From: Cyclina sinensis
Lineage: Eukaryota > Mollusca > Bivalvia > Venerida > Veneridae
Assembly (NCBI GenBank): GCA_012932295.1
Contig: JAAONU010000001.1
Span: forward strand, 42,332,780-42,396,779
DNA length: 64,000 nucleotides
Reading direction: 5' to 3'
The notes under the pieces are model-generated. The model was given only the letters and a program-made list of their open reading frames with translations. It had not been told where the DNA came from and did no database searches. The translations under genes were made by a program, and so were the position numbers. Positions 11,661 through 23,765 of this stretch are shown piece after piece. Positions within the stretch are counted from its first letter, which is position 1; each line of letters starts with the position of its first letter.

Positions 11661-14600
11661 TGGCTACACATAATGCATGTATTTGAAGTCTTACAATTCT
11701 CACAGCCTCAAATCATGATGATATGAAATCTAAATTCTGACATGCAGGCTTCTTTAATTTGTACACAGTGAAACATGCAGTGACATGTATGTCTCTCTCA
11801 AACACAGTGAAACTGCAATTAAAATATATTTGGAATTGTTTTGAGTAAAAGTGCAAGACAGGGAACTTACTTTCAATAAGTCTTACGTTTTTCACGCCTT
11901 ATCTTTTTTTAATGAATTTTAAATGAAGTATAATGCTTATTTCCTAGAAGGTTCTGTGCTTTAATTATCATACTGGCGGATTAACTGTTTTCTAAATGTT
12001 CATTTGTAAATGTTTGAATTTAAAAAAAGAACCAGTTATAACAGCAGTTGTATAAAACATGCCCCAACCAATCTGGTCTTATGGTTTTCATGGTTATAGT
12101 GTAATGCATGAGCTGTATAGGAGAATAGACGTGAAAGAACCTGTTCTAATATGTTCAGTATCTATCTGTTATTGTTTAATTAGATAAAGGTTAACAGTGC
12201 CTACCTTATGTCTTTGTCTGATTGAGAGCTTTTTAGCATGGCAATTGGCTACACATAATGCATGTATTTGAAGTCTTACAATTCTCACAGCCTCAAATCA
12301 TGATGTTATGAAATCTAAATTTCTTTAAGAGAGACCTACTGAATCATTTCTTCAGACATGCAGGTCTCTCTCATACACAGTGAAACTGCAATGATTAAAA
12401 TATATTTGGAATTGTTTTGAGTAACAGTGCAAGACAAGGGACTTACTTTCAACAAGAAATGTTTGTAAAACATAAATGCCCCCGGCAGCACCTATTTGCT
12501 TGTGGTTGGGCCAAAGCGTTCTCTAGATATTGATCAGAAACCGTTTTAAGGATCAAGGTCCCTGTGGCCTTGACCTTTGATCTAATGACCTCAAAATCAA
12601 TAGGGGTCATTTACTGGTGATGACCAACCAGCATACCAAGTTTGGTGAACCTAGGTCAAAGCATTCTGTAGTTATTGATCAGAAACCGTTTTTAGAGTCA
12701 AAGTCTCTGTGAGCTTGACCTTTGACCTAATGACCTCAAAATCAATAGGGGGTCATTTACTGGTGATGACCAACCAGAACACCAAGTTTGGTGAACCTAG
12801 GTCAAAGCATTCTCTAGTTATTGATCGGAAACCGTTTTTAGAATGAAGGTCCCTGTGATCTTGACCTTTGACCTAATGACCTCAAAATCAATAGGGGTCA
12901 TCTACTGGTGATGACCAACCAGCAAACCAAGTTTGGTGAACCTAGGTCAAAGCGTTCTCTAGTTATTGGTCGGAAACCGTTTCTACCTACAAGGTCTATG
13001 TGACCTTGACCTTTGACCCCTTGACCCCAAAATCAATAGGGGTCATCTACTGGTGATGGACAATCATCCTACCATGTTTGAAGTTCCTAGGCCTAAGCTT
13101 TCTTTAGTTATTGGTCGGAAACCGTTTCTACCTACAAGGTCAATGTGACCTTGACCTTTGACCCCTTGACCCCAAAATCAATAGGGGTCATCTACTGGTG
13201 ATGGACAATCATCCTACCAAGTTTGAAGTTCCTAGGCCTAAGCATTCTTTAGTTATTGGTCGGAAACCATTTGGTCTACAGACCTACGGACCGACGGACC
13301 GACCGACAGACAGACAAATGCAAAGCAATATACCCCCACTTCTTTGAAGAGGGGGCATAATTAGTCTTACGTTTTCACGCCTTATCTTTTTTTATGAAAT
13401 TTACAAGATGTAGTATGCTTATTTCCTAGATGGTTCTCTGCTTTAATTGTCATACTGTCTTAGAAAATGTTTTCTAAATGTTCCTTTGTAAATGTTTCAA
13501 TTAAATACATAAAGAACCAATTATAACAGTATTATGTAAAAAAATAAACTCTATTATTCACTTGAATAGGAACAAAAGACATGAAAGAATCTGTTCTATT
13601 ATGTTCAGTTTCTATTTAGTATTGTTTAATTAGATAAAGGTTAACAGTGCTTATGTCTTTGTCTGACTGAGAGCTTTTTGAGCATGGCAGTTGGCTACTT
13701 ATAATGCATGTATTTGAAGTCTTACAATTCTCACGACCCAGCCTCAAATCAGGATGATATGAAGTCTAAATTTCTTTAAGAGAAACCTATTGAATAATTT
13801 CTTCTGATTTGAAGGTCACTCTCTCATACACAGTGAAACTGCAATGATTAAAATATATTTGGAATAGTTTTCAAGTAAAAGTGTAAGACAGGGAACCTAC
13901 TTTCAATTAGTCTTTAGTTTTTCACGCCTTATCTTTTTTTATGAAATTTACAAGATGTAGTATGCTTATTTCCTAGATGGTTCTGTGCTTTGTCATACTG
14001 GCTTATAAAACGTTTTCTTAATGTTCCTTTGTAAACGTTTCAATTAAATACATTAAGAACTAATTATGACAGCAGTTGTGTAAAACATGCCATCCTGGTA
14101 AAATTATGGTCTTACGGTTTTCTCAGGTATAATGTAAAGCATGAGCTCTTTTATTCAATTGAATAGGAAAAAAAGACGTGATGGAATCTGTTCTATTATG
14201 TTCAGTTTCTATTTGGTATTGTTTAATTGGATACTAGTAAAGTTTAACAGTGCTTATGTCTTTGTCTGATTGAGAGCTTTTTAGCACGGCAGCTGGCTAC
14301 CAAAAATACATGTATTTGAAGTCTTACAATTCTCACGGCCTCAAATCATGATGATATGAAATCGAAGTTCTTAAGTTGTTATTACTGATGATTAAATCAA
14401 AAATATGATAAAGAATAGTTGTAATTAAAATTTGAATAGTTCATTTATATTTTTGAATTGTTTTGAGTTACAGTGCAAGACAAGGAACTTACTTTCAATT
14501 AGTCTTACGTTTTCACGTCTTATCTTTTTATATGAAATTTACAAGATGTAGAATGCTTATTTCCTAGATGGTTCTGTGCTTTAATTGTCATATTGGCTTA

Positions 14601-15039
14601 TAAAATGTTGTGTAAATGTTCCTTTTTAAATTTTTCAATAAAATACATTAAGAACCAATTATAACAGCAGTTGTGTAAAACATGCCATCCTTGTAAAATT
14701 GTGGTCTTGACAGGTATAGTGTAGAGCATGAGCTCTATTATTCTCTTGAATAGGGGAAAAAAGACGTGATAGAATCTGTTCTATTATGTTAAGTATCTAT
14801 CTGATATTTTTTGATTAAACAAAGTTTAACATTGCCTACCTTATGTCTTTGTCTGATTGAGAATTTTTAGCAGGGCAGTTAGCTACACATAATGCATGTA
14901 TTTGAAGTCTTACAATTCTCACGTCCTCACTATGCTGATAAAAATAAAATCTAAATTTCATTTAGGGAATCCTACTGAACAAATTCATTCTGACAGGCAG
15001 ATCTCTCTCATACACAGTGGAACTGCAATTAAAATATGT
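11661..15039 (+). repeat. tandem array of a ~585-bp unit, 4.3 copies
   Basis: Units start at 11661, 12246, 13692, 14294 and 14880 with the landmark GGCTACACATAATGCATGTA. Each also carries GAAGTCTTACAATTCTCAC, CACAGTGAAACTGCAAT, CGCCTTATCTTTTT and ATGTTCAGTATCTATCT. Periods are 585, 1446, 602 and 586 bases; the long one is explained by the 908-bp insertion at 12451-13358. The last copy stops at about 15039. Confidence 0.88.
12451..13358 (+). mobile_element. tandem-monomer element, family 2, inserted in the 585-bp array
   Basis: The head AACAAGAAATGTTTGTAAAA, then ATAAATGCCCCC. About five ~145-bp monomers follow (AAGTTTGGTGAACCTAGGTC, TTATTGATCGGAAACCGTTT, AATCAATAGGGGTCATCTAC), then GACCGACGGACCGACC and the tail GAGGGGGCAT. 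Head ATGCCCCC and tail GGGGGCAT are inverted copies. Unit 3 of the host array supplies the empty site CTTTC/AATTAG. The insertion made no target duplication, or at most a 2-bp AA. A shorter copy is at 31707-32182. Confidence 0.82.
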
Positions 15040-15270
15040 TGTGTCAGTCAGTCACTCAGTCACTTCATTCAATGGCTTATTTATTCATTCGCTCAGTCAT
15101 TCATTTGCTCAGTTGTTCATTAATCACTTACTACATTCAATTGTTATATTATTCACTCATTTTTCATTCAGTCATTCTTTGACTTTTCGTTCGTTTGTTC
15201 ATGCATTCATTATATGAATATAAATATGGAATATAGCTCGCAACTGCTTTTATAGTCATTCGTTTATTCG
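15040..15270. repeat. low-complexity CATT/CAGT tract
   Basis: Irregular repeats of ATTCA, CAGT and CATTC. They yield Ser/His-rich open frames with no gene signals. Confidence 0.8.
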
Positions 15271-15579
15271 TTCAGTTCTTTACCCTTTATGTATCAACAT
15301 AAAAATAACAGCCAGCAAATTATATTTCAAGGCAATAAAAACATAAAAGAACTATTCAAATTTTAATTATAACAATTTGTTAAACCACTTTAGATTTACA
15401 TAGATAGCTTTACGTCACGTAGATCTATTTTCTCGAAAACGGATTTTTAAAGAATCATTCATATACTTTAATAATTATTTTCATCAATTAGATTTTATTT
15501 TACTTTCAAAACTGCTTTTTTAATTCATATTTTTCCATTCAATATTAGTTCACAATCTGACAGCAAAAAAAAAGTCTTA

Positions 15580-15680
15580 CACTTCTCACGTCTTACATTT
15601 TTCACGGGTGTTCTGAGAGAATCGTAAGATCTTACGATTTTCACAGGTCTAACAAATCTCACGCTACACCGGGACAGCTG
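15580..15680 (+). repeat. terminal motif shared with 62789-62885
   Basis: Shared blocks in order are GTCTTA, TCTCACGTCTTACAT, GAGAATCGTAAGAT, TTTTCAC and CTACACCGG, also related to CTTACGTTTTCACG in the 585-bp unit. GAGAATCGTAAGATCTTACG is itself palindromic. It is probably one end of the element that carries the 585-bp array. Confidence 0.55.
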
Positions 15681-15689
15681 GAATTGATC

Positions 15690-16250
15690 TTGAATAACGG
15701 GATTTCACATGTATGCATCAGCCAAGTTATTTTACTAACATTACACAAAAAAATTTGACAAGGAACCAGCTATAAGAAACATGTTTGTGAAATAATTAAG
15801 TCTGCAGTTTCTAAAGAACATTTTATAAAATTTTCCATGTAGTGAAAACAGGTCCTGAAATCATGACAACATGCAGTTTCTGAGAATATTTAAAGTTTTC
15901 CAATATCAAAGCTTTTTTTACCATTGGCAGAGTGTTAAATGAAATCATTTAATTTTAAATTTTTTTTAAAGAGGACTAGCTAAGTAAGAAAATCTTCTGA
16001 AGTTTCATAAAAGTTGGCCATAGGGTTTAGTTGTTTGCCTTGAAATGTTGACAAAGGATGACAGATGGACGACCGACAGTCACCAATCATTTCATATAAG
16101 TATTTATTTCTGCGGGCCTTGGTGATAAAGTCTGTGATTTTTGTTAAAACAAGGGGGTCTTGAAATTCTGCATACACTATTTATGTGGCGACATCAACCT
16201 CACACTGATGTGTTTTACTTCTGCATTTAAGTGTATATTGTTTAAAACAA
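15690..16250. other. gene-free stretch
   Basis: No exon or structured repeat is supported beyond weak similarity of 15775-15960 to 4300-4600. Confidence 0.35.
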
Positions 16251-16251
16251 C

Positions 16252-16330
16252 AGGGCCATGATAGCCCTTGATTGCTCACCTGAATACTTTGCCTTTAGGT
16301 CTGCTATTGAGCTAACATCTGTGCTTTTAT
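16252..16330 (+). repeat. family 1 head fragment
   Basis: CAACAGGGCCATGATAGCCC with GCTCACCTGAA, truncated after a few dozen bases, just ahead of the copy starting at 16364. Confidence 0.65.
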
Positions 16331-16363
16331 TTTAAAGAATATCCCTATATAAATCTATATGAA

Positions 16364-18524
16364 TACAAGAGGGCCATGATGGCCCTAGATCGCTCACCAT
16401 AGTATTTTGGCTGTAGGTTTGCAGTTAAGCAGTATTTCATGTTTTAATTAAAAATATGTAAGTAATGTAATTATAAATAAGTAAATATGAAAAATATCAG
16501 TCAATAAATAAAGGCTCTATGACAGAAAGTAGAAATATCTATCATAAGCTATGGTGACCTTGACCTTGTCCCAGTGACCTAAAACCCTACGCATGGGTAG
16601 AGGTCCATGCAAGGATCCTATATACCGAATATCAAAGATATTGGTCTTTAAATAAAGGCTCTATGAGGTACAGTATATAAACCTATTTTTAGCCTCGGTG
16701 ACCTTTAACCTAATCTAATAATTCGATAAAGCTTGTTTCATTTCAAATCTTAGATCTCAGGGCCTTGTGGTTTCAGACAAGAAGATTTTTAGAGTTTACT
16801 ATAATAGCCTATGTAAAATCAAATGAGTAGGGGCCAAATTTGACCCCAGGGGCATAATTTGAACAAATTTGATAGAGGTCCACTAGATAATGCTACATAC
16901 CAAACCTTAAGGCTCAGGGCCTTGCGGTTTCAGACAAGAAGATTTTCAAAGTTTTTCCTTTAAGTTGCCATAGCAACCAGAGTTCTTGATGGAATTGAAT
17001 TCTTTGAATAACTTTGGTAGAGCTTCATGCAAGGCATATCCCAGGCATGTTTTGTCAATATTGGCGTAGAGGTTTAGAAGGAGAAGTTGTTCTAGTCAAA
17101 TTGTTGACCTTTAGCTGATGCTCCATTAAAAATATATAAGTTCTAGATATTTGTGGTTTCAGACAAAAGTTTTATTTTTAACTTTTGCCTATATAAGCCT
17201 ATGTTAAATCAACTGACCCCCAGGGTGGGACCAAATTTGACCCCAGGGGAAAAATTTGAACAAACTTGGTAGAGGTCCATTAGACAATGCTACATACCAA
17301 ATCTTAAAGCTCAGAGCCTTGTGGTTTCAGACAAGAAGATTTTCAATTTTTTTCCTATATAAGCCTATGTAAAACCAATGACCACAGCGTGGGGACAAAT
17401 TTGACCCCAGAGGTATAATTTAAACAAACTTGGTTGAAGTCCACTTGACAATGCTACATACCAAATCTTAAGGCTCAGGACCTTGGGGTTTCAGACAAGA
17501 AGATTTTCAAAGTTTTCTCTTTATAAGCCTTTTAAAAATCAATTGACCCCTAGGGTGGGGCCAAATTTGACCCCAGGAGTGTTATTTGAAGAAACTTGGT
17601 AGAGGTCTACTAGACAATACTACATACCAAAATTTAAGGCTCAGGCGGTTGTTGTTTCAGACAAGAAACATTTCAAACATTTTCCTATGTAAAATCAAAT
17701 GACCCCCGGGGTAGGGCCGGATTAGACCCCAGATGCATAATTTGAACAAAATTGGTAGAGGTCAACTAGACAATACTACGTACCAAAACATAAGGCTCAG
17801 GGCCATGTGGTTCAGACAAGAAGATTTTCAAAGTTTTCTTTATATAAGTCTATGTAAAACCAATGACAAGGGTGGGGCAAAATTTGAACCCAGAGGTATA
17901 GTTTGAAGTCCACTAGACAATAGCACTAACCAAATCTTAATCCTCAGGGCCTTGTGGTTTCAGACAAGAAGATTTTTAAAGTTTTCTCTATATACGCCTA
18001 TGTAAAATCAATTGACCACGCAGGGTGGGGCCAACTTTGTCCCCAAAGGTATAATTTGAACAAACTTGGTAGAGGTATACTAGACAATGCTACATACCCA
18101 ATCTTAAGGCTCAGGCCTTTGTTGTTTTAGACAAGAAGATTTTCAAAGTTTTCCTATGTAAAATCAATTGACCCCGCAGGAGGGGCCAAATTTGACCCCA
18201 AAAGTATAATTTGAACAAACTTGGTTGAAGTCCACTTGACAATGCTACATACCAAATCTTAAGGCTCAGGACCTTGTGGTTTCAGACAAGAAGATTTTCA
18301 AAGTTTTCTCTTTTAGTTGCAATGGCAATCAGAGTTCTTGATGGAATTGAATTCTTTGAACAACTTTGGTAGAGCTTCATGCATGGAATATCCCAGGCAT
18401 GTTTTGTCAATATTGGCGTAGAGGTTTAGAAGGAGAAGTTGTTCTAGTCAAATTGTTGACGATGCATACCGGACAATCAACGATCACAAAAGCTCACCCT
18501 GAGCTGTGCTCAGATGAGTTAAAA
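16364..18524 (+). repeat. pearl/HINE-like element, family 1
   Basis: The head is ACAAGAGGGCCATGATGGCC. About nine ~155-bp monomers follow (TTTGAACAAACTTGG, CTAGACAATGCTACATACC, TTAAGGCTCAGGGCCTTG, TTTCAGACAAGAAGATTTTC). The tail is CAATCAACGATCACAAAAGC, then CTCACCCTGAGCTGTGCTC and TAAAA. Some monomers are missing or shortened. Confidence 0.82.
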
Positions 18525-18560
18525 CAATATATATACTAGATGGGTGTTCGGTGGAACACT

Positions 18561-20055
18561 TGTGTCGCCCTTGGGTACTCTGTTAGAATAACTAAAAAGG
18601 TAAACAAGAGCCTGCTGGAAAAGACAGCATGCTAGTCAAAGTACAACAATACCTGTCCACAGACAGCATGCTCCACTTTTCTCAGTGCTGGATAATTAAT
18701 TATAAGCCAAGTTAAACAAGAGGCCCAAGTGAAAAAAATTTGACTGGGGCAGAGCAAGTACCTAGTCATACAAGATGAAAAAAAAATTTGGGTCAAGTAG
18801 TTATGTATTTAAAAAAAAAAAAATTGGGCCCCGATAGTGGGGTGTGTGCGTGCGTGCGTGCGTGCCTGTGTGTGGGTGATGGGAAAAGAAGTACCTATGT
18901 ATTAAAAAAAAAAAAAAAAATTGGGTCGGGTGGGCGGGTTGAGGGTGGATGGGGAGTCAAGTACCTATGTATTAAAATTGAAAAAAAAAGAACCCCGGGG
19001 GGGGGGGGGGGGGGGGTATCATAAAAAAAAAAAATGGGCCAGTGGGGCGGGGGAGTTAAGGGTGGATGGGGAGTCAAGTACCTATGTATTTAAAAAAAAA
19101 CAAATGGGCCCGGGGGGGGGGGGGGGATTGAGGTAGGATGGGGAGTAAAGTACCTATGTTTTAAAATTAAAAAAAAAAAAAAAAATTGGGCCCGGGGGGC
19201 GGGGGGGGGTGTGACTGGTTGGGGGGGGAGGGGAGGGTCCCCATACAGAGGTGATGGTGGGGGGGGGGAGTACTTACCCATCTCATGTCAGTTAATATTT
19301 TATTTCTAGGCTTAAGAAGTTTTTTTCCTATATATAAGTATAAGCACAAACAAGTGACCCCTGGGGTAGGGCTAAATGTGACCCCAGGGACATGGGTACC
19401 AACAATCTTTGCAGGGGTCTTGCTGGTGATCAAGTATTCCAAGTTTGAATGGAATATCTTTGACACTTTTTGAGACATGGACATAAAGAAAAAGGTTACC
19501 AAAGAAATTTTAACTTGAAAAAGGGGCATAACATTGCAAAAATAAATTTGAGGGTTATCTGCCCTTGAGAAATGGTGTTGTCTTAAGTGATACAATTGTA
19601 AGCATTACAACTGGAAAGTTTGATGAAGAAACATTAAGAAATGGCATAGTTATAGCCAATGTTAAGTTTTCATGACAAAATCCAAGTACAAAAAGGGGCA
19701 TAACTCTGTCAATTGTGACCTTGACCTACACATTTTGACATCATCACGACCCTGTTGTCGTAAGCAATATAATTTGAAAGTTTGATGTTGAAATGTTAAG
19801 AAATGGCAAAGTTATTCCCAACGTTAAGTTTTCATGACAAAATCCATGTATAAAAAGGGGCATAACTCTGTCAAATGTTACCTTGACCTAGAAATTTTGG
19901 CATCAACCCGACCCTGTTGTCATAAGCAATACAATTTGAAAGTTTGATAAGATAATGTTTAGAAATGGCAAAGTTATAGCCAACGTTAAGTTTTCATGAC
20001 GGACCGACGGACAAAACGATCCCTATGTATCGCCTTTTGTCGAAAGGGCGACACA
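18561..20055 (+). mobile_element. tandem element, family 5 (GTGTCGCCCTT ends)
   Basis: The left end TTGTGTCGCCCTT (18560-18572) and right end AAGGGCGACACAA (20044-20056) are perfect 13-base inverted copies. Inside are a poly(A)/poly(G) array (18757-19275) and three ~130-bp monomers at 19500-20000 (AAAAAGGGGCATAACTCTGT, GTTAAGTTTTCATGACAAAA). GGACCGACGGAC stands just before the right end, as in the other families. Confidence 0.72.
18757..19275 (+). repeat. tandem units of poly(A) followed by poly(G)
   Basis: About six units of 70-115 bases, each GTACCTATGTATTAAAA, an A run, TTGGGCC and a G run of up to about 20, then GGGGAGTCAA. The long G runs can form G-quadruplexes and are also where assemblies slip. 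The open frames here, with Pro/Gly runs, are meaningless. Confidence 0.85.
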
Positions 20056-20059
20056 AAAA

Positions 20060-20975
20060 CAGTTGACAGTCATGATTTATTGACATTTATTTGAAAGTTC
20101 ATTGACTTCCCATTTGAAAATAGACTGATATTGTTATTGTCACATTATATACGGGTAAAAGTTGATGCATTTACAAGTCTGCAGAGACAAACCAGTTTTT
20201 TTTTTCAATGCAAGTCAGTTCCAAAGCAAACCCATAGGAAAACTAGTGCCTGTTGAGCAAAAATCAAAACAACTCTTGTTAGAAACATACAATAGTTTCT
20301 AAATTTTAATTTTCTATTTGTTGTAGAGCTAGAGCTATTTATTTGACATCCGTTTGGCGTCTATAGCCACATGACATTTTTTGGCATCCAGTGACGTCAA
20401 CTTATAATTGTTATTGTATTTTCGCTTTTGCCAAAAGGTGTGAAAGTTAAACGTATGGAACTATGGGCATTCATTTAATTATTTCTGTGAGACTTGATGA
20501 GAAAGAGTACAAATTCGGTAAATAAATGATATTTATTTCTAAATCAATATTCAAAACAAAAATTAGTATATTAATAGTGAATGAATGTATATAAATATTT
20601 CTGCATGTGTTTGAGTGTATGGCGTTGTTTAAAATATGTGTCACAGTATTATGTTGTTAATACATGATATATAGTACACAATGCTGTTTGTATATGAATG
20701 TATGTACATGTATTACTGATGATCCTTAAATGAATGTGGTTTGTATGTACATTGTATGTTTGTTTGTTTTACAGGGAATCACTCAGAATAAAAATAAACA
20801 GTTTTCAGCACATCTCTCGTTTGATCAACTGACCCAAGTCCCAGAAACAACTCTGATTTTTTCTAATGAAAATAAAAATTCTTTTACATGCCTCACTTGT
20901 TTGCTGATATTATTTCATCTCTAACTCAAAAACTCCCCTGTGTGACTTCACATCCACACACTCTAGTTGTTGATC
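20060..20975. other. mostly unique, possible alternative exon signals
   Basis: No gene is supported. TTGTTTGTTTTACAG at 20760-20774 looks like a plus-strand acceptor, and a minus-strand acceptor (TTTTCATTAG) near 20861 would continue the Ig gene in phase 0 for about 27 codons to a stop. Neither is convincing. Confidence 0.3.
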
Positions 20976-20982
20976 AACTTAC

Positions 20983-21122
20983 CGTTACAACTAACCACTG
21001 AATGTTTAGATCTGTTACTTCAGAAGAGGCACCATAGATACACTCTGTGGTTACACCAATGAAACCACTAGTATGGTTTGTTGTTGGTTCACTGATATTC
21101 AATGCAGAAATTGAAGTAGAGT
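20983..21122 (-). CDS. Ig-like half-domain exon of a secreted or membrane protein
   Basis: On the minus strand TTTTATTTTCAG precedes 140 bases and a strong GTAAGT donor follows. It enters in phase 1, matching the donor of the upstream exon 25993-26292, and leaves in phase 0. The peptide starts with Asp (split codon) and includes SISALNISEPTTNHTSG, then TTECIYGASSEV and NIQWLVVT. The Cys and the Trp 16 residues later fit the B-strand Cys and C-strand Trp of an Ig-like fold, whose second half would be on the next exon. NISE and NHTS are N-glycosylation sequons. The next exon was not identified with confidence. The foldback element starts 19 bases upstream, inside the intron. Confidence 0.6.
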
Positions 21123-21140
21123 CTGAAAATAAAACAATTC

Positions 21141-22303
21141 AGGCCTTCCAGAATAAAAAAGGAAATTCCATTTGTCTTTTTTCTGGGGGAACATAGATGG
21201 GAGAACATTCTTCCATCTCAGTAGTAGATAGGGGAACATTCCCCCATCTCACTAGAAAATAGGGGAACATTCCTCCATCTCACCAGGAGATAGGGGAACA
21301 TTCCCCCATCTCACTAGTAGATCAGGGAACATTCCTCCATCTCGGTAAAAGATAGGGGAACATTCCCCCATCTAACTAGCAGATAGGGGAAAATTCCGCC
21401 ACCTCACTAGGAGATAGGGGAACATTCCTCCATCTCACTAGTAGATAGGGGAACATTCCCCCATCTCACTAGTAGATAGGGGAACATTCCTCCATCTCAC
21501 TAGTAAGATAGGGGAACATTCCTCCATCTCAGTAGTAAATAGACTTGTGAATGTTCCCCTATCTACTAGTGAGATGGGGCAATGTTCCCCAATCTACTCT
21601 TGAGATGGGGGAATGTTCCCCTATCTTACTATTGAGATGGGGGAATTTTCCCTATCTACTATTGAGATGGGGGAATGTTCCCCTATCAACTAGTGAGATA
21701 GGGGAATATTCCCCTATCTACTCTTTAGATGGGGGAATGTTCCCCTATCTACTATTGAGATGGGGGAATGTTCCCCTATCTACTATTGAGATGGGGGAAT
21801 GTTCCCCTATGGACTATTGAGATGGGGGAATGTTTCCCTATCTACTATTGAGATGGGGGAATGTTCCCCTATCTCCTCTTGAGATGGGGGAATGTTCCCC
21901 TATCTACTATTGAGATGGGGGAATGTTCGCCTATCTACTAGTGAGACGGGGGAATATTCCCCTATCTACTCTTGAGATGGGGGAATGTTCCCCTATCTTC
22001 TATTGAGATGGGGGAATGTTCCCCTATCTACTATTGAGATGGGGGAATGTTCCCCTATCTACTAATGAGATGGGGGAATGTTCCCCTATCTACTCTTGAG
22101 ATGGGGGGATGTTCCCCTATCTACTATTGAGATTGGGGAATGTTTCTCTATCTACTAGTTTAGATGGAGAAACGTTTTTCTATTAACTTCTTGATATGGA
22201 GGAACATTCCCCTATCTTTTATGTGAGATGGAGGAATGTTCCCCCATCTATGTTTCCCTAGAAAAAGGACAAATGGAATTTCCTTTTTTATTCTGGAAGG
22301 CCT
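21141..22303. mobile_element. foldback element of 31-bp palindromic units
   Basis: The outer 36 bases are perfect inverted copies (21141-21176 and 22268-22303, beginning AGGCCTTCCAGAATAAAAAA), and similarity continues inward for about 25 more. Between them are about 11 left units of 31 bp (GGGGAACATTCCCCCATCTC, then ACTAGTAGATA) and about 22 right units in the opposite sense, meeting at about 21545. Each unit is itself a near-palindrome around GGGGAACATTCCCC. No clear target duplication and no coding capacity. Open frames here are artefacts. It sits in the intron before the second Ig exon. Confidence 0.88.
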
Positions 22304-22849
22304 TACATATCTTAACTCTTTCATTTGTACAAATAATGTCTAAATTCTTAAGATTTTATCTAATATAAATACTTAAAATTTGTAGGATGTGACTTGAGTT
22401 TTGAGGTTTTACATTGCAACCAATTAAAGATACAAAATTACAAATAAGACTGTGTGCTGTGAGCTGCTTTTTTGTAATGACTATTAAATATATTCTCCAT
22501 CTTCTATTACAACAGCGCAGAAACAATGTGAAAAGAAAATTGTCAGTTGTTTGCATAGGATATTTTACTAAACAACTGAAAACCTGGAAATGGAACAATA
22601 AACTGAAATTCAATGAACTAACAATGATGCCTCAAATCATATTTTACAAAATAGAAAATGTCCGAATAACACTGATGGTCTGATGCCTCTCCAAATTTAT
22701 GCGCATCTGCAGATGTCTCAAAGATAATCAAGAAAGTCATCTCAACATGTTGGGAAAAAAATCTTTTACTGGCACTTTTACTCAATGAGATTTAACCACA
22801 TATAATGTTTCTCAAATTGAGGTGAATATCGTTAAATAGTTTTCGAGGT
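22304..22849. other. gene-free stretch with one weak exon-like frame
   Basis: Both strands are open for about 85 codons around 22356-22683, and a minus-strand acceptor (GTTCCATTTCCAG) occurs near 22590. No domain or matching donor is visible, so no gene is called. Confidence 0.3.
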
Positions 22850-23240
22850 ATGTTCAAAATAAAAAGACATCTCATCAAGGTTTACATATGTGCCAAGGTA
22901 TTTCAAAATCCTTCCATATGCAGAGAAGTTATGGCCCGGACAAGGTCTAAAATCAACATTTAGGACCTTTGAGCTGTCACTGTGACCTTGACCTTTTAGC
23001 TGGGAACCTGGATCTAGCACGAGACACACCGTCTTATCAAGATTTGGGTAGGGCTAATTTCTGATGAATAGGTGGGGAAACTGCAAACCAGGAATTTTTT
23101 TTAATCATTTTTTTGCTTTATATCTATGATTACTTGCGCATGACAATCACCTACACTTGTAGGCAAGTGCACATAACTCTGCCTTGGATCTTGTAAAATT
23201 ATGCCCCTTTCAAAGACTTTCATTCGGTGCACTATCCAGC
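22850..23240 (+). repeat. degenerate tandem-monomer fragment
   Basis: Contains GTGCCAAGGTATTTCAAAAT, AGTTATGGCCCGGACAAGG and CTGTGACCTTGACC, similar to family 4 monomers at 35380-38000. The head and tail are not preserved. Confidence 0.55.
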
Positions 23241-23526
23241 ACTTGAAAGGTTGAGACAGCTGTTTCTTTACAATGATAGTCATATTTATGTTTTACTTTT
23301 TATACATATTGTAATATTGCAATATTTTGCTTACACATTTATTTACAGTATTAGAATATTTCAATGGTTTTGCAAATTATGTGTATACATATGTCACTTT
23401 CTCAGGCTGCATAATATTTTGTTTAAAGAGTAATTCTTAAAGAACTACATCAGAAGATGCTATATACTTCAGTGTGCCAAAGAATGCTTAATTAAATAAT
23501 TCAGGGGTGTTGTATTCCTATTCCCG

Positions 23527-23765
23527 ACTTGTCCGATCTTGTTAGTGGACAAGTAAAAAATGCCGGCTACTTGTCTGTGGACAAGTGGAAGAATAATGAT
23601 AAACATGTTTTAGAACAGTGTTCTTCTAACTCTGTTCTTAAAGATCCTTATATAACAAAAGATCTGTTATCTTAAAACTCATCTGGACATGTAGGCTTAA
23701 GTACAGACAAATTTTTGGCCTTTTACTTGTCCACTGACAAGAAATTAAGTATTTTCACACCCCCT
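23527..23765. repeat. cluster of ACTTGTCC/GGACAAGT dyads
   Basis: ACTTGTCCGATCTTGTTAGT and GGACAAGTAAAAAATG, then ACTTGTCTGTGGACAAGTGG, and again TTTTACTTGTCCACTGACAA at 23743. At least five half-palindromes fall in 240 bases. Origin unknown. Confidence 0.6.

Noticed and set aside
18788..19595. Pro/Gly-rich open frames
   Set aside because: Translation of poly(A)/poly(G) tracts.
20730..20924. Plus-strand exon after TTGTTTGTTTTACAG
   Set aside because: Good acceptor, but no upstream exon, domain or polyadenylation signal could be tied to it; it lies opposite the Ig gene.
21551..21820. Repetitive Trp/Gly-rich protein
   Set aside because: It is a frame through the 31-bp foldback units.
21141..22303. 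Regular 31-bp repeats taken as a CRISPR array
   Set aside because: The units are contiguous with no spacers, palindromic, in both orientations, and sit in eukaryotic DNA inside a TIR element.
22356..22683. Gene on either strand
   Set aside because: Both strands are open by chance in an AT-rich stretch; an acceptor without a matching donor or domain is not enough.
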